Below, piece after piece: positions 45,159 to 56,158 of a stretch of 64,000 nt of DNA. Source of the stretch: Microglena sp. YARC (lineage: Eukaryota > Chlorophyta > Chlorophyceae > Chlamydomonadales > Chlamydomonadaceae); the NCBI GenBank assembly GCA_022414725.1, contig CM039465.1, forward strand, positions 46,696,495 through 46,760,494, given 5' to 3'. Each line of letters starts with the position of its first letter. Position 1 is the first letter of the stretch. Below the pieces are notes generated by a model, which saw only the letters and a program-made list of their open reading frames with translations, had not been told where the DNA came from and made no database searches. The position numbers and the translations under genes are program-made.

Positions 45159-45412
45159 CAGTATATGTTAACAAATTGATATGTACAGAATATGTTAACA
45201 AAAGTTTTGTTTTGCCCTTAATGGCCCTAAAAACCTACAAAAGCTATAAAAACACAGATGGAGGCCTGAAACCATAAAGCTAGAAAAAGCCCACTTTCAG
45301 ATTTGAAAAACATTCACTGACAGTAAGCAGAACTTTGCATGGGACTGCAATCAAATTTAATCACGGGGGTTCACACAAACAAAACTGAACTCCCAGCAAA
45401 TGCTCTTCCTAC

Positions 45413-46417
45413 CTGGCAGATGAGTTGCACCAAATTCCAGCTCTGTCCAACAGGAAGAGTAGTGGCGGTACAGGCGGTACACACAGTGGGTAAAGAGCCA
45501 GAACCATATCCAGCCCTAGTATTTGGTGCAGTGTCAGTACAGGCGGTACAAGCCGCGGGTACAGAGATTGAACCAGATCCAGCCCAGGTATTGGATGTAC
45601 TTGCGGTACAGGCGGTGCAAGCGGTACAAGTAGCAGGGCCAGAGTCTGAAGCAACCTTGATTTGTTCCCACTCAGATTTGCAGGTGAGGGCAGACTCGGC
45701 CACCGTGACAGCTATGGCCAGATGGAACACAGCCTCCCAGGTGAAGCGGGGCTCCACCTCCATGCCGAAGGTGACGTGGATTGAACAGGGAAGCTGGTCA
45801 GCAGCTGCCGGAATCGGAAGATGGGGAAGCGGCTTCGGAGCTGATGGGCTTGGTAGGGAGGAAAGCTGCTCAGCAGCTGCTGGGGTCGGAAGGTGGGAAA
45901 GCGGCTTTGGAGCTGATGGGCTTGGTAGGGAGGGAAGCTGGCCAGCAGCTGCCGTAATCGGAAGGTGGGGAAGCGGCTTAGGAGCCAATGGTCTTGGTAG
46001 GGAGGGAAGCTGGCCAGCAGCTGCCGGAATCGGAAGGTGGGGATGTGCCCTTGTGGCTGATGGGCTTGGTAGGGAGGGAAGCTGCTCAACAGCTGACTGG
46101 ATCGGAAGGTGGGGGAGCGGCTTCGGAGCCGATGGGCTTGGTAGGGAGAGAAGCTGCTCAACAGCTGACTGGATCGGAAGGTGGGGGAGCGGCTTCGGAG
46201 CCGATGGGCTTGGTAGGGAGAGAAGCTGCTCAACAGCTGACTGGATCGGAAGGTGGGGGAGCGGCTTCGGAGCCGATGGGCTTGGTAGGGAGAGAAGCTG
46301 CTCAGCAGCTGACTGGATCGGAAGGTGGGGGAGCGGCTTTGGAGCCGATGGGCTTGGTAGGCAAGGCAGATTCTTAGTAGCTGATACAATTGGTGCCCTG
46401 GCTTGGTGCACCCATCC
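45413..46417 (-). CDS. JmjC ribosomal-oxygenase-like gene, exon e (third Fe ligand)
   Basis: 335 codons, phase 0 at both ends: acceptor ATTTAG|GGA at 46417, donor TGCCAG|GTAGGA after 45413. It begins GWVHQARAPIVSATKNLP, which lines up with the GxIHQA strand of RIOX1/RIOX2 that supplies the third Fe(II) ligand; the His codon is 46406-46408. Next comes an insertion of about eight copies of a 24-residue Pro-rich unit (LPSPSAPKPLPHLPIQ...), then SIHVTFGMEVEPRFTWEAVF, the next beta strand of the family (SxHVT...TWxD). After ESALTCKSEWEQIKVASDSG come Thr/Cys-rich repeats (ATCTACTACTA, TRAGYGSGSL). The plus strand is also open here because of the repeat, but only this strand matches the family. Confidence 0.7.
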
Positions 46418-46429
46418 CTAAATATTCAG

Positions 46430-46830
46430 GGATGGGGGTGAGGGGTTAAGGGCAAGGGGATGAGGGGGTGAGGGGGCGAGGGGATGAGTGTGAGGGGATG
46501 AGGGATGAGGGGGCGAGGGGATGAGTGTGAGGGGATGAGGGTTGAGGGTGAGAGGATGAGGGTGGAGTCAGGATAACAATCGAGAAACAGGCAGGTGCAC
46601 CAGGGTACCTGCGCCAGGGTAAAGTGCGCGTGGCAGCGTCATTTCGCGCACGCTTTTTGAGCCCCACTGCGCATTTCTCGTAGTTTTTTCAACCCCCTGT
46701 GGGCGCAGCGCGCAGTTTTTACGCTTGTTGCAGTACAAAGCGCTGGCCATTTGACTTTGTGCGCTTTAAACGCTGACTAAGTTGACAAAATGTAGTGCCC
46801 TGAGGTGCACCCATCCCTGAAGAAAAAATA
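46430..46830. other. Intron sequence, G-rich repeats
   Basis: GGGGATGAGGG repeats at 46440-46565, then CGCG-rich unique sequence; no exon recognised. Confidence 0.5.
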
Positions 46831-46832
46831 TG

Positions 46833-46999
46833 TAGGGACCGGCATATCATATGATGTTGACCAAAAGCGAGTATGATATCATATGATATTGTATATACAT
46901 GGTAACTTTAGACTAGTCAAGAATGCCTGCATCACATAACATTATATAATATTGTATGATGACATGATATCATATGATATCATATTGCCATCTCTGAAG
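46833..46999. mobile_element. Palindromic MITE copy in the JmjC gene intron
   Basis: TA|GGGACCGGCATATCATATGA at the left, ATGATATCATATTGCCATC at the right; inner GGTAACTTTAGACTAGTCA block. Right end degenerate. Confidence 0.65.
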
Positions 47000-47028
47000 G
47001 CAATATATGTATGAGATTAAATAACCTT

Positions 47029-48184
47029 ACATTACATTACATTACATGATAAAGTCTACTTGACACCGCGAGGGTGTATGAGACTCTGTGCTTTAAACAA
47101 AAAGAAAAAGCACCCACAAAGCAAAAAACCCCATTACATCAGGGGTGTGTCGAGGACAAACAAACCAAACTCCCAACCACCGTTTTGGTGGCGTAGGTAT
47201 CAAAACCCCTTAGAGCAGGACCCAGATCTCAACCACTTACAGTGGCGGAGGTAAGAAGCTAACAAATGAGAAGTCTCAAGAAGAAAAAAAAGGGATAATA
47301 AATTACGGTGCCACTAAGCAGTCCAGGGCTTCCTGTCTTGCTCTTCTACAAGTAGAAAGATAGTCGGCTAGGTTGCTCCAAAAAGACTTAGTGCCATTTC
47401 CATTCATAAAGGTTCTGAATGTGGAATCGCAGAATTCCACATTCCATACGGTTAAGTCGGTATCCTCATGGACATGCCTATAAATATCTGTAAACAGATT
47501 CTGGTAGCGGAGGCGAATAACATTATAAAAAGGGCACTCAAACATATGCATTTCATCCTCAGTTTTTTGGAACCCACACATTTGACAGTGTCTCATTGAG
47601 CGAGGGATGTGTGCTCTATCCACCACCCTCATTCTTTCTGTGTTCAGCCAATGGGAACCCATTCTAAACTGTGCTATAGAACGAATCTGATCCTGCTTAT
47701 GTAAGGCGGATGTAAAGGGAATCAAGCCATTCTCATCATTGCTGTTGGCTGCGAACCATTTTTGGTATCGGAGGCGTTTAAAGCCAACCCTTCTCTCATC
47801 AGGGATGTCTCTAACTGCATTGGTGTCACTTGGGTACTTAAACCTCCATGACTCAAAAACTTCAGACATAATACCTTCGACATCGACAGCCTCCAAAATG
47901 TTGATGTTTTTACTGGATCCTAGCTTGTGGAGAGCACAACGCAAGTCATGAACCCAGCCAGTGTTGGAGTCAAAAGATTCCTCAAGAGCCATTCTAATGA
48001 GATCCTCAGGTTCTTTATGTATGGTCTTGTTCCAGAAGCGCAAAGCTTGTTTAAGCCAAGCAAAACACAACGGGGTTCTACCCAGCTCTTCCATGATAAT
48101 ATTAGATGTAGTAGATTGGCAAACACCCAACATTTGTTTAAGTATACCTCTATGCCATTTCTCACAAGCATGGTCATTTGAGAC
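47029..48184 (-). mobile_element. LINE copy 3, 5'-truncated, in the JmjC gene intron
   Basis: Same family as 2969-5450, with TGTAA tail at 47029-47048. It is cut off 5' at almost the same point as copy 2. It keeps the C-terminal frame open (47303-48133, 276 codons), with CQMCGFQKTEDEMHMFEC and the end FWSNLADYLSTCRRARQEAL. Confidence 0.88.
47303..48133 (-). pseudogene. C-terminal LINE protein fragment, frame intact
   Basis: 276 codons with no promoter or RT part. Zinc motif C-x2-C...H-x3-C in the middle. It serves as the reference for the broken frames of copies 1 and 2. Confidence 0.75.
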
Positions 48185-48214
48185 CTATGCTAAATTGAAG
48201 AACAAGCAGAAAGC

Positions 48215-48845
48215 ATGTTATCCACCCATTCATCCATCCACCCATCCATCCACCCATCCATCCACCCATCCATCCATCCACCCATCCATCAACCCATCCA
48301 TCCACCCATCCATCCATACATCCATCCATCCACCCATCCATCCTTCCACCCATCCATCCACCCATCCATCCATCCATCCACCCACCCACCCACCCATCCA
48401 TCTATCCACCCATCCATCCACCCATTCATCCATCCATCCATCTATCCATCCATCCATCCATCCATCCATCCATCCATCTATCCATCTATCCATCCATCCA
48501 TCCATCCATCCATCCATCCATCCATCCATCCATCCATCCATCCATCCATCCACCCACCCATCCATCCATCCATCTATCCATCCATCCATCCATCCACCCA
48601 TCCATCCATCCATCCATCCATCCACCCACCCATCCATCATCCATCCATCCATCCATCCATCATCCATCCATCCATCCATCCACCCACCCATCCATCCATC
48701 CATCCATCCACCCATCCATCCATCCATCCACCCACCCATCCATCATCCATCCACCCATCCATCCACCCATCCATCAACCCATCCATCCATCCATCCATCC
48801 ATCCATCCATCCATCCATCCATCCATCCATCCATCCACCCACCAT
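48215..48845. repeat. (CCAT/CCAC)n microsatellite, 630 bp
   Basis: CATCCATCCACCCATC repeat; all frames are open (Ser-Ile-His-Pro or Met-Asp-Gly-Trp) and meaningless as protein. Intronic between exons d and e. Confidence 0.95.
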
Positions 48846-49110
48846 CCCACCCATACAGTACTCACCCTCGGAATGTGCAGAATATCCCCTGCTTGCATCA
48901 CCACCTCCACCACACCCACCCTCACCTCCACCCACCCACCCACCCACCCCACTCCACCCCACGCCCACCCTCAACTCCTACCCCCCACACCCACCACACC
49001 CCACTCACCATCCCACCCATATGGTACTCACCCTCTTTATGTACAGAACATCCCCTGCCAGCATCACCACCTCCACCACACCATCCCGCCCAAGTGATAA
49101 CTCCCCCAAC
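48846..49110 (-). repeat. Two extra copies of the exon d donor end
   Basis: At 48846-48930 and 49015-49110 the last 60-75 bases of exon d with its donor are repeated: GTGGAGGTGGTGATGC, GCAGGGGAT, ATTCCGAGG|GTGAGT (AAAGAGG|GTGAGT in the second copy). The true end is at 49186. Confidence 0.85.
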
Positions 49111-49185
49111 CTTACCTCCACCCCCCCACACCCCACCACACCCAAGCCCCACCCCCACTCACCCACCCACCCATACAGTACTTAC

Positions 49186-49515
49186 CCTCGGAATGTAGAG
49201 AATATCCCCTGCTTGCATCACCACCTCCACCACACCGTCCTGCCCAAGTGATAACTCCCGCACCGCCACCGGGGTGCTGTACGTGGTGGGCAGCTCAACT
49301 GACGGTGGGCCAATCAACCATGTCTTGGTACCTGTAGACTGAAGCACCAGCACATCGTGGTCGTCGTAATGCGCAGCAAGGCCTTGGCCCCCCTCTGGGG
49401 TGACGTACAGGTTGGCCGCGACAGAGAGGCCGAGGCAGTATTGCAGTTTGGATTGAAGCTTGGCCACGGGGCCCCAGCGAGCCCCCAGAGCCCGCACGAC
49501 AAGGGAGTGTCCATC
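49186..49515 (-). CDS. JmjC ribosomal-oxygenase-like gene, exon d (catalytic core)
   Basis: Exactly 110 codons between acceptor CTCTAG|GAT (49515) and donor CCGAGG|GTAAGT (49186), phase 0 at both ends. Order: [81 protein letters not shown]. This fits the JmjC (cupin-4) core of RIOX1/NO66 and RIOX2/MINA: NxYxTPxxxQG, HYDD with the Fe(II) ligands His (49369-49371) and Asp (49363-49365), FxLQxxGxKxW with the 2-oxoglutarate-contacting Lys, and GDxLYxPRG, whose final Gly opens exon e. Expected role: 2-oxoglutarate- and Fe(II)-dependent hydroxylation of a ribosomal-protein histidine. This is the strongest evidence for the gene. Confidence 0.88.
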
Positions 49516-49589
49516 CTAGAGAAGGGAGTGTGTGAGTGTGTGAGTGTGTGAGTGTGTGAGAGTTTGCGTGTGTGTAGGGGTGTGTAGGG

Positions 49590-51130
49590 GTGTGTGGGGT
49601 GACGTACAGGTTGGCCGCGACAGAGAGGCCGAGGCAGTATTGGAGTTTGGATTGGAGCTTGGGCACGGGGCCCCAGCGAGCCCCCAGAGCCCGCACGACA
49701 AGAGAATATTCATCCTAGAGAAGGGAGTGTGTGAGTGTGTGTGTGTAGGGGTGTATAGGTGTGTGTGGGGTGACGTACAGGTTGGCCGCGACAGAGAGGC
49801 CGAGGCAGTATTGGAGTTTGGATTGAAGCTTGGCCACGGGGCCCCAGCGAGCCCCCAGAGCTCGCACGACAAGGGAGTATCCATCCTAGAGAAGGGAGTG
49901 TGGGGGGGGGGGGGGGGGGAGGGAGTGTGTTTGGGCGGGGGGGGGAGGGGGGGGGATGGGTACAAGGCAGTATTGCAGTTTGGATCAAAGCTTAGCGACG
50001 GGGCCCCAGCGAGCCCCCAGAGCCCGCACGACAAGGGAGTATCCATCCTAGAGAAGGGAGTGTGGGTGGGTGTGCTGGTGTGGGGTGGGGGGGGTGGGGG
50101 GGTGGGGGGGGGGGGGGCGGGGGGGAGGAAGGGGGGGGGGGGGGTGATTATAATGGGTACAAGGCCGTGTTGCAGTTTGGATTGAAGCTTGGCCACGAGG
50201 CTCCAGCGAGCCCTCAGAGTCCACACTGCAAGGTAGTATCCATCCTAGATAAGAGAAAGGAGAGCCATTAGTATCCATCCTAGAGAAGGGAGTGTGTGTG
50301 GGTGTGCTGGTTAGCGTGGGTGGGTGGGTGGGTGGGGGGGGGGGGCGGGAGGGAGGAGGAAGGGGGGGGGGGGGATTAGGATGGGTACAAGGCCGTGTTC
50401 AGGCTCCAGCAAGCCCCAAGAGCTCAATCCTAGAGGGGGGGAGGGTACAGGTATTAGTTTCCATCCTAAATAGGGAGGGGAAGAGAGGGGAGGGAGGGAT
50501 GCTGATGATGAGCATGCGCATAAGGATCAGCATTACTGCAGTTTGGATTGCAGCTTGGCGACATGGCCCCAGCGAGCCCCCAGAGCTTCCCCCCACTGCC
50601 CCCAGAGCTCCCCCTACTGCAAGGGAGTATCCTTTCTAGAGGAGAGGGGAGGGATACTGCTTATGAGCATAAGGATAAGCAGTGATGCAGTTTGGACTGC
50701 AGCTTGGCAACAGGGCCCCAGTGAGCCCTCAGAGCTTGCGATGTTAGGGAGTCTCAATCCTAGAGGAGTGGAGGGGAGAGCCATTTGTATCCATCCTAGA
50801 GAAGGATGGGAGGAGAGGGGAGAGACAGATGCTGATGATGAGCATGAGCATAAGGATAAGCAGTATTGCACTTTGGATTGCAGCTTGGCCACGGAGCCCT
50901 AGCGATCCCCCAGAGCTTGCGATATAAGGGAATCTCAATCCTAGAGGAGTGGAGGGGAGAGCCATTTGTATCCATCCTAGAGAAGGATGGGAGGAGAGGG
51001 GAGAGACAGATGCTGATGATGAGCATGAGCATAAGGATAAGCAGTATTGCACTTTGGATTGCAGCTTGGCCACGGAGCCCTAGCGATCCCCCAGAGCTTG
51101 CGATATAAGGGAATCTCAATCCTAGAGGAG
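49590..51130 (-). repeat. Array of about eight extra copies of the exon d acceptor end
   Basis: Each copy has CTCTAG| followed by the first 70-115 bases of exon d (GATGGATACTCCCTTGTCGT, GGGGGCTCGCTGGGGCC, CAAGCTTCAATCCAAACTGC). Copies begin (minus strand) near 49715, 49890, 50055, 50250, 50640, 50765, 50945 and 51125. Those nearest the real exon keep the longest match (up to TACGTCACCCCA); distant ones carry stops and indels. Spacers are G-rich or GTGTGT simple sequence. Confidence 0.88.
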
Positions 51131-51179
51131 TGTGTGTGTGGGGGGGGGGGGGGGGGAGGGGGAGGGAGAGATGTTGGCG

Positions 51180-51278
51180 AGGGTGAGGGTGAGGGTGAGG
51201 GTAAGGGTGAGGGTGAGGGTGAGGGTAAGGGTGAGGGTGAGGGTGAGGGTAAGGGTGAGGGTGGAGGGTGAGGGTAGG

Positions 51279-51329
<51 letters not shown>

Positions 51330-51350
51330 GGGGTGGGGGTGGGGGGGTGG
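51180..51350 (+). repeat. (GGTGAG)n repeat
   Basis: GGGTGAGGGTGAGGGTAAGG run, between the acceptor copies of exon d and the donor copies of exon c. Confidence 0.93.
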
Positions 51351-51364
51351 GGTGAATACTAGGT

Positions 51365-52530
51365 TTGGCTGAATAACCAGCTTAAATAGGTGCTTGGAAG
51401 CTGCTGCACGCAACCAAAGTGAAAAACAGTGACCCACCTGCAGTGCAATTGAGCAAGCATGCATTGTGACAGCTTCCAGGTGCACTGTGTTGCTTACTTG
51501 TAGGTCTGGCTGAATAAGCAGCTAAAACAGGTGCCTGGGAGCTGGCCAGACGGACAACAGGGTGAATCTGGGGGCTCCCGCCCCCCAGGAGGGGGGGCTC
51601 CGCCAAAAAGAGTGCCTCACCTGCAGTCCAGCAAGTATGACTTGTGACAGCACCTCCACTCGTCACGAATGGCTCTCCACATTGCACCGTCTATAACAGG
51701 TACCTGGAAGCTGCTGCACGCAGCTAGAGTGAAAAACGGTGACGCACCTGAAGTGCAGTCCAGCAAGCATGACTTGTGACGGCACCTCCACTCGTCATGA
51801 ATGGCTCTCCACATCACACCAGCAGTGCTAGGTTTGGCTGAATAACCAGCTAAAACAGGTACCTGGAAGCTGCTGCACACAGCTAGAGTGGAAAATAGTC
51901 ACCCACCTGCATTGCTGGGTTTGGCTGAATGCTAGGTTTGGCTGAATAACTAGCTAAAACAGGTGCTTGGAAGCTGCTGTACGCAGCCAAAGTGAAAAAC
52001 AGTGCCCTACCTGCAGTGCCAGGTTTGGCTGAATAGTAGGTTTGGCTGAATAACTTGGTAAAACAGGTGCTTGGAAGCTGCTGCACGCAGCCAAAGTGAA
52101 CAAGTTCTATGCAGCGTCGCCTGCGACGCTAAAAAATGGCGGAGAGTGATCGCGAGGGAGCGACAGGTGGCAACTGAAGCGATTTAGTTACGAGACCGTT
52201 GGCTGACGTGTCGGGCCCATTTATCTCCGCCAAAAACAGTGCCCTACCTGCAGTGCAATTGAGCAAACATGCACAGTGACAGCTTCCAGGTGCACTATGT
52301 TGCTTACTTCTAGGTCTGGCTAAGTAACCAGCTAAAGCAGGTGCCTGGAAGCAGGCCGGCCGGACAACGGGGTGAATCTGGGGCTCCCGCCCCCCAGGAG
52401 GGGGGGCTCTGCAAAAAATAGTGCCTCACCTGAAGTGCTAGGTTTGGCTGAATACTAGATTTGGCTGAATAACCAGCTAAAACAGGTGCCTGGAAGCTGC
52501 TGCACGCAGCCAAAGTGAAAAACAGTGACC
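51365..52530 (-). repeat. Array of extra copies of the exon c donor end
   Basis: Units contain CTGCAG|GTGGGTCACTGTTT or close variants, followed by GGCTGCGTGCAGCAGCTTCC and a GGTTATTCAGCCAAACCTAG end. Some (51600-51690, 51740-51830) also carry the last 50-70 coding bases (ATGGAGAGCCATTCATGACG, TGCTTGCTGGACTGC). At least six donor-like copies. Pieces of the GGCGGAG interspersed repeat (51525, 52095, 52350) are inserted in the array. Confidence 0.8.
52095..52245 (-). repeat. Interspersed repeat, family GGCGGAG, inverted copy
   Basis: Reverse complement of 27930-28075, including AACTGAAGCGA, GACCGTTGGCTGACGTGTC and GCGTCGCCTGCGACGC. Confidence 0.7.
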
Positions 52531-52533
52531 CAC

Positions 52534-54797
52534 CTGCAGGGCAGTCCAGCAAGTACGACTTGTGACCGCACCTCCACTCGCCATGAATGGCTCTCCACAT
52601 CGCACTAGCTTGGCATCCTCACCCTGCCGTAGACACAAACTTAGGCCTGGGCTTGTACTTTCAGGGTCAGGGGGGCTGTCCCCGGGGTGCGGGGGGCTGT
52701 GCCCAGGTCTAGGAGGGCTGCACCCGGGGTGCGGAGGGCTGTGCCCAAGGCCTGGGGGGCTGCACCCGGGGTGGGGGGGGCTGAGCCCGGGGCTAGGAGG
52801 GCTGCACCCGAGGTGCGGGGGGCTGTGCCCAAGGCCCGGGGGGCTGAGCTTGGGGGGCGGGGAGCTGTACCTAGGGCCAGGGGGTCCTAGCCCATGCTGA
52901 GGCACATGCCTCCGTGAGCCTTGCCACAATGCATTTAGGTATTCCAATACTTGAGTACAGTCGGCGGGCATGAGCGGGAGCTGGACGCTGTAAGGGATCA
53001 AGCATGAGAGGACGTAAGGTAGGTCTAGATTCCCCACCTCCTCCAGGTCCACTAGGTCTACAAGGTTCTTTAGGCAGCCTTGGCCAGTACCAGTACCAGT
53101 ACCAGCACCAGCACCAGCACCAGCACCAGCACCCACCTCCTCCAGGTCCACTAGGTCTACAAGGTTCTTTAGGCAGCCTTGGACAGCACCAGCACCAGCA
53201 CCAGCACCAGCACCAGCACCAGCACCAGCACCAGCACCAGCACCAGCACCCACCTCCTCCAGGTCCCCTAGCTCTGCAAGGTTCTTTAGGCAGCCTTGGA
53301 CAGCACCAGCACCAGCACCAGCACCCACCTCCTCCAGGTCCCCTAGCTCTGCAAGGTTCTTTAGGCAGCCTTGGCCAGCACCAACACCAGCACCAGCACC
53401 AGTACCAGCACCAGCAACTTGTAATGGGGTGGCCATATGGGTATCGATGTGGAGCACTTTCTTGATCAACTCCTTTGGAATGTGAATCAGGGCACCAGCG
53501 CCAACGTCGAATCCAGCACCAGCACATGCATCTTCGCCGCGTGGTGTTGGCGGTTGGAGCAATTTCTTGATCGACTCCTTTGGAATGTGAATCAGTGCAC
53601 CAGCGCCAGCGCCAGGGTCGAATCCAGCACCAGCACCTGCAACAGCGCCGCGTGGTGTGGGCGGTTGGAGCACTTCCTTGATTGACTCCTTTGGAATGTG
53701 AATGGGTTGTTGCTTGGGTGGTGTCGATGGTGTGGGAAACTGGAACATTTCCTTGATCGACTCTTTTGGAATGTGAATGGGTGGTTGCTTGGGTGGTGTC
53801 GGTGGTGTGGGTGGCTGGAGCATTTCCTTTATCGACTCCTTTGGAATGTGAATGGGATCCTTCTCAAAGCTTCCAATCAGATCCCGCCAAAGAGGCAGTC
53901 GATTATTGTGCTCAGTGTTGTTAGCTGTGGCACCTGCTGCAGGTGCAGCACATGCAACAGCCCCATCACAGTGACCTTCCAGCAGCTTGTGCCGTGCTTT
54001 GTGAGTAGTAGCACATGCAACAGCCCCATCGCTATGACCTTCCAACAGCTTGTGCTCAGAATTGTATGCATTGGCACTTGCAACAACCCCATTCCTATGA
54101 CCTTCCAGCAGCTTGTGCCGTGCTTTGTGAGTTGTAGCACCTGCCACAGCCCCATTCCAATGACCTTCCAACAGCTTGCGCTCAGAAATGTATGCAGTTG
54201 CACTTGCAACAGCTCCGTTCTGTTGACCTTCCAGCCGCTTGTGCTCAGAATTGTATGCACTTTCACTTGCAACAGCTCCGTTCTGTTGACCTTTCAGCAG
54301 CTTGTGCTCTTTGTCGTGTTGCTCCATAGCCAGGCGCATGATCAGTGCAGCCAGGTCAGCGCTGAATGCGGTCACTTCTTGTGTTGCGTCATCCTGTTCC
54401 TCTTGCCTCTTGCTTGCACGCTGGTGTCCGCCATCAGACTGAGCCTGGAATTGAGGACACTTTTTTTTCAAAGGAGGGGGGAGTGTAGCAGGATAGCCTG
54501 CTACTAGTCTATCTTGCCATCTCGAGTATGTCTTTTGGATGGGTCCCATCGGTCTAGTTCTGTCAGCTCGCCTCACCCAAGCCCTCCAACTTAGCCGCAA
54601 CAACTCGAGAAGCTGGGCCACACTGAAGCTGCTACCACACACATCCGTCTGCACCCCCTCCTCCACCTCCTCCACACACATCCGCCATCTGCCTCCACTC
54701 TCTCCTCCACCTCCTCCACATACATCCGCCTCCCCCACGGAGCCCAACTCTAGCGTTCCTATTTGGGGAGCACTGCTGCTGTCCAGCAGCAGAGTCA
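52534..54797 (-). CDS. JmjC ribosomal-oxygenase-like gene, exon c
   Basis: 755 codons ending at CTGCAG|GTGGGT (52534), phase 0. Its last residues, SRTCWTALQ, join exon d as ALQ|DGHSLVV, matching the family's xWSLYQAGCSL. Probable acceptor TTGCAG|TG at 54797. Order: Leu-rich start; FSVAQLLELLRLSWRAWVRR; SADLAALIMRLAMEQHDKEH; six copies of a 20-residue unit (KLLEGHxNGVVASA); LPLWRDLIGSFEKDPIHIPK, which resembles the W-x-x-LI-x-x-F-x-x-x-P-L-x-I entry of the JmjC region; five copies of IHIPKESIKE; four of GCLKNLxxLxDLEEVGAGAG; a unique part (LIPYSVQLPLMPADCTQVLE); and ten or so SPPHPGCSPP units. Ordinary family members are about 460-640 residues, so most of this exon is repeat expansion. Confidence 0.65.
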
Positions 54798-54889
54798 CTG
54801 CAATTTCAAGCTCGCCATCACACTCCTACATGGGTTGTATGGGAGTGTGTGTGTTTATGTGTATGTGTGTGTGGAGGGGGGGTGGGGTA

Positions 54890-55310
54890 GGGTGGGGTGG
54901 GGGTGGGGGTGGGGGGCAGCACTGTTGCTGTCCAGCAGCAGAGTCACAGCAATTCCAAGCTCGACATCACAGTCCTACGTGGGTTGTGTGGGAGTGGGAG
55001 TAGGTGTGGGTGTGGGTGTGGGTGTGGGTGTGGTGTGGGTGTGGGCGTGGGTGTGGGCGTGGGTGTGGTGGGGGGGTGGGGTGGGGGTGGGGGATGGATG
55101 GGTCGGTGGGGGGAGGGAGGGGGGTCTGCATGTGTGTGGGTCACCATCACAGTCCTATGTGTGGGAGGTGTGTGGGAGGGGGTGAGGGTGGGTGTGGGGA
55201 GGGAGGGGGAGGTATGGGGGTCAGCATATTTGTGGGTCGCCATCACAATGCATGGAAGGGGAGGCATGGAGGTCACCACAAGCTCATGCTCAACATCACA
55301 CTCCTATGTG
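54890..55310 (-). repeat. Extra copies of the exon c acceptor end plus GT-rich DNA
   Basis: GTGACTCTGCTGCTGGACAG with its preceding GAGCTTGGAATTGC is repeated at 54918-54970, and a shorter relative (TTGAGCATGAGCTTGTGG) lies at 55272-55297, separated by GGGTGTGGGTGTG runs. Confidence 0.7.
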
Positions 55311-55409
55311 GGTGAGGTGTGGGAACGGGGGTGGGGGTCACCATATGTGTGTGTGTTTGTTGGAGAGCAGCAGCAACAGCAACAGCGACGGCGATGGCGA
55401 CATGGAAAA

Positions 55410-55495
55410 AACGAGGACGAGGACAAGGACAAGGACAAGGACAAGGACAAGGAAAAGGACAAGGACAAGGACAAGGACAAGGACAGGGACAGGGA
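55410..55495 (+). repeat. (ACAAGG)n repeat
   Basis: GGACAAGGACAAGG run of about 80 bases. Confidence 0.93.
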
Positions 55496-55559
55496 CCAAA
55501 CCATTAACACCAACACCAGTAGCTACAGCTATAGCAATGCTTGCAATTAATGCTCTCCT

Positions 55560-56158
55560 TATCTGTAGGCAATCCAAGAAGGCACAGCTCCTTCTCTCAC
55601 TCCTAACCTCCTTCTCTCCCTCCTTCTCTCACTCCTCACCTCTAGGCAATCCAACAAGGCACAGCTCCTTCTCTCACTCATTCTCTCACTCCTTACCTCT
55701 AGGCAATCCAACAAGGCACAGCTCCTTCTCTCACTCCTTACCTCCTTCTCTCACTCCTTACCTCCTTCTCTCACTCCTTCTCTCACTCCTTACCTCTAGG
55801 CAATCCAACAAGGCACAGCTCCTCCTCTCACTCCTTACCTCCTTCTCTCACTCCTTCTCTCACTCCTTACCTCTAGGCAATCTAACAAGGCACAGCTCCT
55901 TCTCTCACTCCTTACCTCCTTCTCTCACTCCTTCTCTCACTCCTTACCTCTAGGCAATCCAACAAGGCACAGCTCCTCCTCTCACTCCTTACCTCCTTCT
56001 CTCACTCCTTACCTCACTCCTTACCTCTAGGCAATCTAACAAGGCACAGCTCCTTCTCTCACTCCTTACCTCCTTCTCTCACTCCTTACCTGTAGGCAAT
56101 CCAACAAGGCACAGCTCTTTCTCTCACTCTTTCTCTCACTCCTTCTCTCACTCCTTAC
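55560..56158 (-). repeat. Array of about ten extra copies of the exon b donor end
   Basis: Each unit (minus strand) reads GGAGCTGTGCCTTGTTGGAT, TGCCTAGAG|GTAAGGAGTG, then GAGAAGGAG spacers. The coding piece is SCALLDCLE. Confidence 0.88.

Noticed and set aside
45339..46421. Plus-strand frame of 360 codons
   Set aside because: Antisense of exon e. Only the minus strand gives GWVHQA and SIHVTF of the oxygenase family.
48215..49198. Long plus-strand frame of Ile-His-Pro-Ser repeats and minus-strand Met-Asp-Gly-Trp frames
   Set aside because: By-products of the CCATCC microsatellite, open in several frames; intron of the JmjC gene.
53004..53465. Plus-strand Gln-His repeat frame
   Set aside because: Antisense of the Gly-Ala repeat of exon c.
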